Shown one piece after another: positions 10,497 through 20,472 of a stretch of DNA of 52,611 bases; position 1 is the first letter of the stretch, and each line of letters starts with the position of its first letter. The position numbers and the translations under genes are program-made. Where the stretch lies: assembly GCA_037447655.1 (NCBI GenBank), contig JBBHKE010000798.1:1-52611 (forward strand), written 5' to 3'. The notes beneath the pieces are model-generated. The model worked only from the letters and a program-made list of their open reading frames with translations. It had not been told where the DNA came from and searched no databases. This DNA comes from Zygnema cylindricum (taxonomy: Eukaryota > Streptophyta > Zygnematophyceae > Zygnematales > Zygnemataceae).

Positions 10497-11987
10497 TACT
10501 AAGCCGATGGGTAGCCACTAGGCTCCACGGTCTGGGCGTATTCCTTACAGGAGTTAGATCTAGGATTGCAAATAAATAAAAATAGCAACCGAAGCCGAAA
10601 GCAACAAATAGCAAATTGTAAAAAATTCGAAATAACCGAATCCGAACAAAGATTACAATTATAACAGTAAGCCACAAAATAGCCAATAATAAGAGATATA
10701 ATAAGTGAAACTGGCACAAGAAACATACAAGAAGCAACGTTAAAAATCTACATCGAATCCGAGATAACCGGATTCCAATACACTAATAACCAATCGCAGA
10801 AAAATGATAACAAAAACAAGCAATAGAAAGCTATTGAGAATCCGAGATAACCGGATCCTACCAAACACAAGCAAACTCCAATCGAGGCACCAAAAATTAG
10901 ACAACAACAAGTCCAACTCCAATTCACAAAATGTATACATAAAGGTCCAGAGATAGCCTGAGAGAGTCGCCAAAATCCACACTAAAAGAGGTTGTTGAAG
11001 GGAAACCGTGTGGACTCCGGCCGAAACCGAGTGAATTAAATTGTAGGGCTTACAAGGAAAGTATAATAGAGAAAATAGAAAGACTAGGCGCTTAACTAGC
11101 TAAGGCACAAAAAACCTTGCAGGAAAACATTGACAATTTGACTAAGAAAAAGACAAGGGAAAAAGACAAGAAAATGTAAGTCCTCTTCGATCAATTCTTG
11201 TACTCTCAAATTATGAGAGTACAAAACCTAAAGAAATAGTCTAAGTACCAGCGAAACAACCAAAATACTAATTTCTGACATTTCTAACTAACCAATAGCG
11301 TGAGAGTATTTTACTGTACAATCTGCGCCTAGTTTGGGTCATGGCCAATAAGCGACCAGAACCATATGCCTACGTTACAAAATTCACAATCCGCCGATTA
11401 TAACCCTTCCTAACTACATGTGAATGCGTGAACATACATGGGTTCTCGACTTAAAATACACCAATCAGCGTGCGTCGCCAACATTTTGAAATCGCATGCT
11501 GCGTCGCCATTGATTCGAAATCGTACGCCGCGTCACCAACATTTGAAATCGTATGTCGCATCGCCGACATCCCAAAGTCATACGTCACGGAGTAAGTGTC
11601 TCGAAATTGTACATCGCGTCACGCCAAAACCTGCGATGGAAATCAAAAGTACGGACGTCGCCGCTCGCGCGAAAATATATCTCCTTGATACCCGCGAGAT
11701 TCCCGGCGTCGCTTCGATCGAAATAAATATATGAAATTGTCTGTCGCGTCACGCCAAAATCTGCGACAGAAAACTTAAGTACGGACGTGAAGTCGAAAAT
11801 GAAAGTCGTACGGTCCAACTCGTCGCCGGCGGAAATTACGGTCAACGTAGGTATGTACCGACGGTCAAAATTACAATGTACGGACCTGCGAACCATAATA
11901 ATACCCAAATGCAAATTAGTGTGGCCGCCGCCCATCCTAAACCCTAAATAAAAACAAGAAAAGTGTCCGACGAGATGCGGCATGACA
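10497..11987 (-). repeat. Second LTR, 1491-bp main piece
   Basis: Co-linear with 4658-6148, with about 14 substitutions and no indel (about 99% identical). It begins the composite element on the minus strand (TGTCATGCCGC) and abuts the E2 gag target site. The palindrome is repeated at 11200-11222. Confidence 0.75.
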
Positions 11988-12272
11988 CTCCTCAAGTGCT
12001 TGCCAACACACATGGGCCGTGTCGTGAGAGAGGAAATGATCAATCACGGAAGAAGTGGAATTCTTCATCAAACCGGTTGTTGCCGCAATATCCTTCAACC
12101 TCCATTGATCACGAGCCTTACTCTCGAGTGGAATTTTCTCTTCTCCATTGACAATCCTCAAAAACTTCTTGAGAATAAGTTGGCTTGAAATAAACTTATT
12201 CCAAACGACATAATTGGTGCCGTTAAAGGCCACGAATTTCCCAGACATATTATAATTTTCTTCGTTTTCCAA
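11988..12272 (-). pseudogene. E2 gag, 5' part
   Basis: N-terminal gag of the copia type. It starts MENEENYNMSGKF at 12272, followed by FNGTNYVVWNKF, the usual signature of the plant copia gag N-terminus. It reads to ...CWQALEE, where the composite element interrupts it. The continuation is at 4442 and below. About 70 bp of the minus-strand reading beyond 11988 is LTR, not gag. Confidence 0.8.
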
Positions 12273-12453
12273 TCCTTCGCCGTAATCGGACTCTTCTTCT
12301 TCTATCTTCGCCTTTCCCTTCCTAATCCTCTCTTTTCTCTAACTCATCAGCTCCTCCATAGAATGGATCGGTAGCGGGAAAAGAAGTGTTTTCTTTGCTC
12401 TCACTTGGTTGAGTTTGAAAACGGGAATCTACATATCTCATAAGTGTATCAAA
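12273..12453 (-). mobile_element. E2 leader, part 1
   Basis: Non-coding leader between E2 gag and the N1 insertion. It matches the E1 leader (about 1-115), including AAGTGTTTTCTTTGCTCTCA. The leader continues after N1 at 16606. Confidence 0.65.
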
Positions 12454-12458
12454 CATAC
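12454..12458. repeat. Target-site duplication of N1 (left)
   Basis: CATAC directly before the LTR TGAAATTC, repeated as CATAC at 16601-16605 directly after the other LTR (...TTTAACA). Five bases is the normal copia duplication length. Confidence 0.85.
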
Positions 12459-13529
12459 TGAAATTCTATGGGCTCCATTGCCCACAGAATTCGCAGATCC
12501 AAAAGAAGCTAATCTAGATAGTGCCGACTCCAAGTTGATATAAACCCAAATAAATGATCCCTTGACAATAAGAACCCCAATATACCTTCACCCCTGTGAA
12601 AAGAAGACCTTCTGTGTGCTCAGTTCCACCACAAAATGCAAAGCTTCAATATGTGTTTTGGACAATATTCCCCACTTTGACTTTCCCACTGAATAAGTGC
12701 CACCCTGGCTCGCAAAGACTCTGACCGACTAAACCCTTGTGTAGCTTGGACTCCCCTGAGTCCGCAGCAAAAAGAATCACTGAATTTGCTCACCCGAGCA
12801 TTAAGTTATGGCTGGTCAAAGATGACCTTTATAGTTACAAGCTCTCTTAGAGAGAGAGGTACCTAAATATTACTAAGTCTTGGTTTGCCTACTCACGACT
12901 ACCTACTACTAAACCCTAGTCCAATAGGAACACTATAAAGTACAAGAAGGTACAATGGGCGATGTACTTATTGTACGTCCATTGTACGACAAGGTCTACA
13001 AGGTGACACCTGTCAAATCGGAAGCCATGGTTCCTCCTCCCATCTTCTCCGGTATCAAATAATGTGGCGCCACGTGGCACCGCGTGACGCTATCTCCGTA
13101 TGCCGCCAAAAGCTCACTTCGCGTGGCGGCTATAATGCCGGCCGTCCGATCAAAACATATTTTACATGGTTCAGATTCGCGTACATGCATGAATTGCTCC
13201 TTTTGGTTAGTCTGCTATTAAGTAGCTGTTGCGTTAATGTTTATATATCTTTGAAACCCGTCACGTGTATCGTTTCGGTAACGCCTTATTGGATAAGGCT
13301 CACGTCTACACAGCAAACCATAGACCCAGGATCAAATCCGGTTTAGAGCAGCATATTGGCCAACTATCAGTTTTCCTGCCTGATTTTGCCTGTTTCTTCT
13401 TTTTGACTATGGGGGCAGCCATGGCTATCTCTGTCTTCCAGTGACTACGACAAGTATGGATGACTTAGACAAGACCATATGACAAACACACAGAATAAAT
13501 TCAGACCTAGAAAATACACAAATTTAACA
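12459..13529 (-). repeat. N1 3' LTR
   Basis: 1071 bp, TGAAATTC...TTTAACA on the plus strand (TGTTAAA...GAATTTCA on the minus strand). Identical to 15530-16600 apart from about 8 substitutions. It carries a CGAGCATTAAGTTATGG block also seen in the E3 and E8 LTRs. The 64-aa and 94-aa open frames inside it are duplicated with the LTR and are not genes. Confidence 0.9.
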
Positions 13530-13544
13530 CTCCCCTTATTTTTT
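13530..13544 (-). other. Polypurine tract of N1
   Basis: Minus strand AAAAAATAAGGGGAG, directly before the TGTTAAATTTG LTR start. E3 has the equivalent AAAATAAGGGGAG before its 3' LTR (36129-36141), which supports both the boundary and the relationship. Confidence 0.85.
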
Positions 13545-15549
13545 AGTCTTCTATTGCGCCAACTCCCACTAAATAAAAACAACAAAAACAAAATCCCTTC
13601 TTTTTTTTTTTTTTCGTTCTTTTCTTATAATTAAACTTTAAGAATATACCCTCATATTTTAAAAGGTCTATTAGATGAGCTGAAATTAACATTCCATCTT
13701 GCTGATCACACATTTTATTTAGCATCTCACTTTTTATAAATCCGAGCAAAGATTTTATCCACCTCATCACTTTTCCATCCACACAAAATCCGATTTCCCT
13801 CTTGCAATTCAAACAGCCAGCCACATCCTCAATCTGCAACACACACCCCGATGCTAACCCTTTTACAGGCGCACCTTTATAGATGGCATCACTCCCATTA
13901 GTGATGTCAAGTCCATTACCCCCCAAATTTTTCGAAAAAACAAGTATCCCCGCTAAGTTCGTCATAAGATCTACGTCTTCCGTACTCATATTTTTATCCT
14001 TGATACTCATCCCATTTTTTGAACTTTCCTCACTCTCTCCCAAGTAATTCTTTCCGCTATCACTTTCTATTTTTATTCCCAATAAATATTTCTCCTTCCC
14101 TAAACATTTCATTAAATATTCCTCTTCTCCCCTATCTTTTAAAACCCCCTCTAGATTTACTTCTCCCCTTTCCTCGGAATCCGTTGAAGTCTCCCTTTGC
14201 GACCAGTTTTCTGTTTCCAAAATATCTATAAAACTATCCTCATTATTTTTACTTTTCCCTTTTTCAATTATAGATTCTAGATCTGACTTTCTCATCTCTA
14301 AGTTATACTTTTTACACTCCTTGACATCCTCATCATTTCTAACTCCCTCAAGTACCTCCCTTCCCTTTACTTCCCTTATACCTCCAAAAGCACATCGTTG
14401 ATTTCGTGTAATTTCTGTGTACTTCTCTCTCTTCTCCATTTTACCGATGTGAAGAAGCTCCAAAATTTCTTCATCCTCTTTCTCCTCTTCCCCTTCTTCC
14501 TCCTCTTTCACATTCCAACTTCGAAGTTCTTCCAAACAAGGACACTCCTCTATATAGTGACCCGGTTCTCTACAAAAGAAGCAAACACCCTTTTTCAAAG
14601 CTCCCCTTTCTTTTCCTCTCCCTCTCTTTCCACCAAAGTTCCGATAAGGTTTGCCTTCGTCTTTCTTCCTCTCATCACGCTTCCGCTCGTCATCGCCGTT
14701 CCTCTCATCACGCTTCCGCCAATCACCACCAGCTGTAAATGCAGTTACCCTCTCACTTCCCCTACGAAGCTCCAAAGTGCTTTCCCTCACAAGAATTATC
14801 CCCATGGTAAAGCTCCAAGTCCATGAAGAGCCATCCATTGCCTGCATACGATTAATGATGTTTTCGTACTCATCTGGGAGTTTCATGAGTAGTGTATTGA
14901 TCTTTCTCTCCTCAGATTCTACATACCCCGCACTAGCAAGCTCAACATATAACGCAGCAATATCATTGCAAAACTCTATAATGTTACCGCCTTTATAAAC
15001 ATAGGCCTCTATTTCCTGTTATACTAACTGCTGCCTCTGAATAGTCTCACTCTTATAAATCTGCCTTAGTGTTTTCCATATTTCCGAAGACTTGGTAAGA
15101 CTTAAATGAGTGATAGCTATGGACTTAGACACATATCTAAGTATAAGATGTTTTGCTATAGTGTTTTTATACTCCCAAATTTTACTATCATTTTCTTGAG
15201 TTATACTTATAACCCCTCTAAGTGAAGATGTGGCGGAGAGCATAGCTCCCCTCACCATAAGTGTCCCTTTATCCTTCTCCCCTTTTCCCCCTTCCATCAC
15301 AATATTTTTCCCTTCACCTTTCGTTGCATTTGAACTCCGGTTGATATTCTGGACAGCCTCAGATGGTTCTCCACAGTAAGCTCCTCCAAAGCCAGGTGGC
15401 GGACATCTCACTTGTCCCAAAACAATTCCCCATAAGTGCTTCTCGAAAAGCAATCCCTCCATAATAAACTCCCAATAAGTGAAGTCTGTTCCATCGAACA
15501 TAGGCACCCTAGATGGTGGGCCCATAACTTGAAATTCTATGGGCTCCAT
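13543..15549 (-). CDS. N1 gag fused to RT/RNase H remnants
   Basis: One frame from ATG 15549 (inside the LTR) or ATG 15525 (inside the PBS) to the stop at 13543, broken only by a TAA at 15019-15021 where E3 has Cys. The first part is copia gag (FQVMGPPSRVPMF at the start). After the TAA the same frame stays open to give 447 codons from ATG 14886: the end of gag, a basic KR/DE stretch, one CCHC knuckle (CFFCREPGHYIEEC, residues 102-115), an acidic linker, then EKYLLGIKIESD (266-277), which aligns to the RT end of E3. Residues about 305-420 align to the E3 RNase H region. Enzymatic residues are not preserved. A particle protein with an unusual tail is the likely product, if the TAA is bypassed or is a recent mutation. 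Confidence 0.75.
15515..15528 (-). other. N1 primer-binding site, anticodon type
   Basis: Minus strand GTTATGGGCCCACC begins one base after the LTR end. The plus strand is therefore GGTGGGCCCATAAC, the anticodon stem-loop sequence of plant initiator tRNA-Met (anticodon CAU). Such internal (half-tRNA) priming is established for Drosophila copia. The ATG within it (15525-15523) is in frame with gag. Confidence 0.75.
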
Positions 15550-16600
15550 TGCCCACAGAATTCGCAGATCCAAAAGAAGCTAATCTAGATAGTGCCGACT
15601 CCAAGTTGATATAAACCCAAAAAAATGATCCCTTGACAATAAAAACCCCAATATACCTTCACCCCTGTGAAGAGAAGACCTTCTGTGTGCTCAGTTCCAC
15701 CACAAAATGCATAGCTTCAATATGTGTTTTGGACAATATTCCCCACTTTGACTTTCCCACTGAATAAGTGCCACCCTGGCTCGCAAAGACTCTGACCGAC
15801 TAAACCCTTGTGTAGCTTGGACTCCCCTGAGTCCGCAGCAAAAAGAATCACTGAATTTGCTCACCCGAGCATTAAGTTATGGCTGGTCAAAGATGACCTT
15901 TATAGTTACAAGCTCTCTTAGAGAGAGAGGTACCTAAATATTACTAAGTCTTGGTTTGCCTACTCACGACTACCTACTACTAAACCCTAGTCCAATAGGA
16001 ACACTATAAAGTACAAGAAGGTACAATGGGCGATGTACTTATTGTACGTCCATTGTACGACAAGGTCTACAAGGTGACACCTGTCAAATCGGAAGCCATG
16101 GTTCCTCCTCCCATCTTCTCCGGTATCAAATAATGTGGCGCCACGTGGCACCGCGTGACGCTATCTCCGTATGCCGCCAAAAGCTCACTTCGCGTGGCGG
16201 CTATAATGCCGGCCGTTCGATCAAAACATATTTTACATGGTTCAGATTCGCGTACATGCATGAATTGCTCCTTTTGGTTAGTCTGCTATTAAGTAGCTGT
16301 TGCGTTAATGTTTATATATCTTTAAAACCCGTCACGTGTATCGTTTCGGTAACGCCTTATTGGATAAGGCTTACGTCTACACAGCAAACCATAGACCCAG
16401 GATCAAATCCGGTTTAGAGCAGCATATTGGCCAACTATCAGTTTTCTTGCCTGATTTTGCCTGTTTCTTCTTTTTGACTATGGGGGCAGCCATGGCTATC
16501 TCTGTCTTCCAGTGACTACGACAAGTATGGATGACTTAGACAAGACCATATGACAAACACACAGAATAAATTCAGACCTAGAAAATACACAAATTTAACA
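15530..16600 (-). repeat. N1 5' LTR
   Basis: 1071 bp, the partner of 12459-13529. The gag ATG at 15549 falls inside its last 20 bases on the minus strand. Outside it is the CATAC duplication (16601-16605). Confidence 0.9.
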
Positions 16601-16605
16601 CATAC

Positions 16606-16695
16606 CTCTCCGTATTTTGGGTCTCCTCAAATTGAGAACCTAAAAAACTGAACTCTCTTGATCTCTTCGAAGTTGACACGGGGGAAGGAGTATTT
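16606..16695 (-). mobile_element. E2 leader, part 2
   Basis: Continues the E2 leader after N1. It matches the E1 leader from CTCTCCGTATT through GGAAGGAGTATTTCT. After about 16695 the similarity stops, and neither the expected PBS nor a 5' LTR follows, so the 5' end of E2 is lost. Confidence 0.65.
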
Positions 16696-17901
16696 CTTTT
16701 ATTCTTTCCCCATTTTCCCCATATTCCCTATTTTCCAAAATTTATCAATTTTCCCAATTTTCCTAAATTCTTAATTTTTCCAAAATTTCAGAATATTTTC
16801 CAAAATTCCCCAAATTTTTCTGTTTCCCCGATTTTATTTTTTCTCCCTCCATTTTTTCTTCCTCCTCTCTCTCTCTCCTCCCCTCTCCCTCTCCCCCACC
16901 GATTTCTCCTCACTTCCCCCTCCCTCTCCCACCTCTAGCTCCCCCCCTCTCCCTCTCCTCCCCTCTCCCTCTCTCCCCCCCCTTCCCCTCCCTCTCTCAC
17001 CTCCAGCAGCTTTTTTTACGGTTGTTTCTCAAAAAGTAGAGATTTTCCGAAAATTCTACCGATTTTTTGCCGAATTTTTGCAGAATTTTTGTCTAGATTT
17101 CGTCTAGATTTTTGGAAGATTACTAGTTTTTAAAGTTTCCCCGCTGTCTTTTTTCTCCTAGAAAGCATTTTTTTTTCTGCGTAGTTTCTCTTACGCCGCC
17201 TTGTTTCCTTCGAAATGTCTGAAAAAATAATGGTGTTGTTTTCCCTTTTGTTTTTGGTTTTTTTTTCTTTTTTGCTTTTTTTTTTCTCAAGTCAGCCCAG
17301 CTTTCGCCTTGGGAATGAAAATAGTAAAATACATATCGATCGCGACAAATACAAATCCGATTTTTCGATTTGAAGTTAAATTTTTTCGTTTGTGGAGATA
17401 TGAAAGTGGAGCGATTGGGTCTTTGGGGCGGCGAAGAGATACTGGACTGAAATATACTTTATTTTTTATGATTTTTTATTTCTATTTTTATTTTTTTTGC
17501 GGGAAAGAGTGACGGATTTTTCGAGACTGAATGTTTTCTGTTTCAGTAGTTTGTGCCACGTCACCGGACGACTAGGTGTCAGATTCTGGTTGGCATGTTT
17601 TGTCGTATTATAGGGCTAAAGCTAGATTATATATGTGGAAATCGTGTACTTTTTGTCGGGATGTGAGATGTGCCTAAAACACAAAGTGACAAAACTGTCA
17701 ATGTACTAAAGTCATGACTGGGGGAATTGAATGCAAATTTGTACTATGTAGTAAAAAGTAACAAAAAATGTACGAATTTGTGGAAAGTACGGCAATGTTT
17801 TTGCCGTTTATGGAAGCTTTACCAGAAACATTTTTAGTTTGAGTTTTCAAGGAAAAAAAGATATCGCAAAACGACAACAAAAATTGAAGAGCGCGTGTTT
17901 T
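16696..17901. other. Low-complexity and unassigned DNA
   Basis: About 16695-17030 is T/C-rich, with long runs such as CCCTCTCCCTCTCCTCCCC. About 17030-17300 is T-rich with poly-T tracts. 17300-17901 has no frame with recognisable similarity. I see no gene here. Confidence 0.6.
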
Positions 17902-18660
17902 TTAGGGTGTGTGCCCATGTGTTCAAGTAAGAGCGTTGTTCCATTAGGCGGTCTCTATAAACATCAAAAATTTGTTTACTGAAGCGCCATTTCTATTGTG
18001 TGGGGTCAGTAACCGACATTTGTTTTGCGTGGCACACTTTGATTTGGCCACGTAATATAAGAATACGATTTTGGTAATCTTCAAAGAATCTCTGACAGCA
18101 AATTGTGACCACATATTTGTACCAGCGAAGGTAAAAAGTGACTCGTACTACGTATTGAATAAAATTTTTACGGGCGGACGAAACTTAAGATGTGTAAAAG
18201 CGTACGAAAATGTCAGAAAGGTTCGTGGATGGCAACAGAAGCGTGAAACAATATCCTCTGTCAAATATTTTCTTACGGCTACCGGTGGCCTTGCATCCTC
18301 TTTTACGAAAAACACATGTCATATGCGACGTGTACCCACCTGGTCGCGCGGTCGTCATGGATATTTGTGCACTTTTCCACGAGGCACGATGCTATTCGTT
18401 CAGGCGCTGAGAATTGACCTACTCCGGGTCACTTGTTGCGAACTGGAAGTGTCATACGATGGCGTATCCGATTATGCATCCGACGGTCCACGTTTACGTC
18501 GATAAACGTGGAGAATGAAATTTTTCATTCCGTAGCCTTGTTTTTGTGACAACTTTTTTTTTGGTACGGCACTGTACAAAAAAATACGGCTTTCAGTATA
18601 TAACGACCTTTTTCCCCTAATGGAACCTCACTCTTAGGGTTTTTTTCCGTCGTTTTTTCA
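17902..18660 (-). mobile_element. PIF/Harbinger-like fragment split by a MITE
   Basis: TTA then GGGTGTGTGCCCATGTG at 17905 is the same terminal repeat as at 50022/50780. Its expected continuation, GGGTTTTTTTCCGTCG, resumes at 18637 after the MITE at 17931-18633. In reverse orientation this matches the right end of the 50-kb units. The other terminus was not found, so it is truncated. Confidence 0.5.
17931..18633. mobile_element. Tourist-like MITE (703 bp)
   Basis: Imperfect terminal inverted repeats: GAGCGTTGTTCCATTAGG on the left and CCTAATGGAACCTCACTC on the right. Flanking trinucleotides are TAA (17928-17930) and TTA (18634-18636), the TWA target preference of PIF/Harbinger elements. A 144-codon open frame (18071-18505) inside has no recognisable domain. 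A related terminus (TTCCATTAGGCGGTC) occurs at about 46790. Confidence 0.55.
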
Positions 18661-19111
18661 GAAAGACGAATAGAAAGCCGGTATTGTACGCGTTAAACGT
18701 CTTCAAAAAAATTTGAACGAGGGAGAATACAAGCTATTTTTTCTCTGCTCGTCACGCGCATGTACTTACAAAAATGACAAGCATATACGGAAAAAAAATT
18801 CGTTGGGGTCGCGGACCTCCACTATCATTATGGGTCCTTTGAAAAAGTTTAGGACGTCCTCGTCTCTCCCCATTGTTCTCATTCGAACGCTCCTCTTTCT
18901 CTTGTTCAAGTACAATTTCAATTGTGTAATTAATGAATTGTACTTTAACAAATGTACTTTTGTGCGTATTCTACTTTCAATGTAGTAATGTTGTTTCACG
19001 TCCCTTTAGGTCGGTTCATGTACTTTTATTGTTAATGTACGGATACCTTTAGTATTATCCAATTGCAACTTGTAATCATTGTATTTATTTGTCGCGTTGT
19101 TTAGCGAAGAG
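18661..19111. other. Unassigned AT-rich DNA
   Basis: No supported gene. It contains an inverted pair around AGTACAATTTCAATTG...GAATTGTACT (about 18908-18954). Confidence 0.5.
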
Positions 19112-20472
19112 TGTTGTTTTTGGAAGATTCAGTTTCGCACATGCGTGCGCGTATTTGCGTGCGTACGTAATTTCCGGAGTTAATGTGGAGGTTCGAACGG
19201 ATTAGGGGTTTATTGTACAAGTAAAATTAATTGACTAATTGAGTGGCGCTGAATGCGTAAGTGAAATGGACGGCGGATCGCGAAGCGATCCGATGTAAAA
19301 TATTCTAAAAAGTCAAAATAGTACGTCGCACGTACGAAACACAATGCGACAGGCGACAACTATTGAAAAGGACGCATCCGGTACGGAACGTCTTATTTGG
19401 ACATGTGTACTCTATATGCGACAGACGCATTTATTGCAAACGACGCATATCCAGTGCGGAAAAGATTTGGAAGGTACAGATTAATTTCGGCAGTGGTTCG
19501 AGTTACACGTGGAGGGCGGACGACGTCCGCCGATATTTTCAAGGGATCGCATTATTTTTAATGACGTATTATTAGGTGGACCGTACATATGCGATGTCGG
19601 TTCACTACGTGGATTTATCTGCAAGTGACTAAGCGAGTTGTCGCTTATGACGCGTATTTTGCGGACGCGTCGGTGTAAATATTTGAAACAATATTGTTTT
19701 GTCGTATGTGTAATAATAATTTAGTATTGATTATGACAGTTTTTATTTAGATGATCATTTAGGGTTTCGGCCGTTTAATTTGTGTGTTGTCGTACTCGCA
19801 GACAAGTGTACGCTTATGATTGGTTGACTTTCAGGTGTACACTTACAGTTAGGATTATTTGTTGTAATAGGTTCTCATGGTTTAATACTACTTAGTGGAA
19901 GTTACGTTGGTTAATTTGACACGTAGCGATTTGTTGACAACTCGCAAGTGTATATATAGATTCGAGCTTCATAAGGAAAATCATCAATGCTTAGCATGAA
20001 AAGTAGGGACTGAAGATGTAGACTTTTAGGGTTGCTGATTAGGTCATGCATTAAATGATACATTGATTATTTGATTATACATTTGTTTATGTGTGATGCA
20101 TTCATTTATTATTATTTATATGTGTTAATTTTATGTTTGTTTGATATGCATTATGTATGCATTTGTCCTAGGGTTTGTTTATGTTGATTACTCCATCAAA
20201 CCTTAGTTGTGTTTGTTATGTCATGCATTGTCTTAGGGTTTGTTATGATGATGGAGATATATTAAGCTTCTATTCCATGAAACCCTAGATGATTTCATGC
20301 GTCTGTGTACGCATGCTTGCTCCGTCTGTGTACGGATGAATGATTGCATCTGTGTATGCATGTATGTTAAATGGAGGATGCATTTCAAATGATTGTTCAT
20401 TGGCCTAGCTTTGCTTAACATTTTGTTTGATAGTTTGGGTTGCTTCTGCTGTCTATTTTAGACCAAAGAACA
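19112..20472 (-). repeat. Left arm of an inverted LTR-like pair
   Basis: 1361 bp, starting TGTTGTTTTTGGAAG and ending GACCAAAGAACA. It is an inverted, diverged copy of 21393-22760. The similarity is continuous over promoter-like (TATATATA), GATCGCGAAGCGATC and AAACCCTA-containing blocks. The last 140 bp or so of the family is also found at the end of the E6 3' LTR (about 38940-39085), which is why I read the arms as LTRs; by that comparison this copy is minus-oriented. Confidence 0.65.

Larger units (their letters stand above)
4447..11987 (-). mobile_element. Composite LTR element inserted in E2 gag
   Basis: A 7541-bp insertion, with TG...CA ends in the form TGTC...GACA, splits the E2 gag frame. 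CTCC(T) flanks both sides (4443-4446 and 11988-11991), as expected for a short target duplication. Plus-strand order is: complete 1702-bp LTR (4447-6148), dinucleotide GC, first 212 bp of a second LTR (6151-6362), a 4134-bp gag-protease module (6363-10496), then the remaining 1491 bp of the second LTR (10497-11987). No RT or integrase is present, so it is non-autonomous. About 14 substitutions separate the two 1491-bp parts, so the insertion is fairly young. Confidence 0.75.
12459..16600 (-). mobile_element. Non-autonomous copia element N1
   Basis: 4142 bp with two 1071-bp LTRs, a CATAC duplication, a PBS at 15515-15528, a PPT at 13530-13544, and a 2.0-kb interior holding a gag gene fused in frame to remnants of RT and RNase H. 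Protease, integrase and most of RT are absent. I count about 8 differences between the LTRs, so this is one of the youngest insertions here. The LTR and gag are related to E3 and E8, which makes an E3-like element the natural source of missing enzymes. Confidence 0.85.

Noticed and set aside
12996-13346. 64- and 94-codon frames repeated at 16067-16417
   Set aside because: Part of the N1 LTR. The duplication follows from the LTR pair, not from gene duplication.
15515-15528. GGTGGGCCCATAAC as part of a tRNA gene
   Set aside because: Only the anticodon-arm segment is present. No acceptor, D or T arms surround it, and its position next to an LTR makes it a PBS.
18071-18505. 144-codon frame as a possible gene or transposase
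   Set aside because: It lies within the 703-bp MITE, with no recognisable domain and a second overlapping frame of equal quality.
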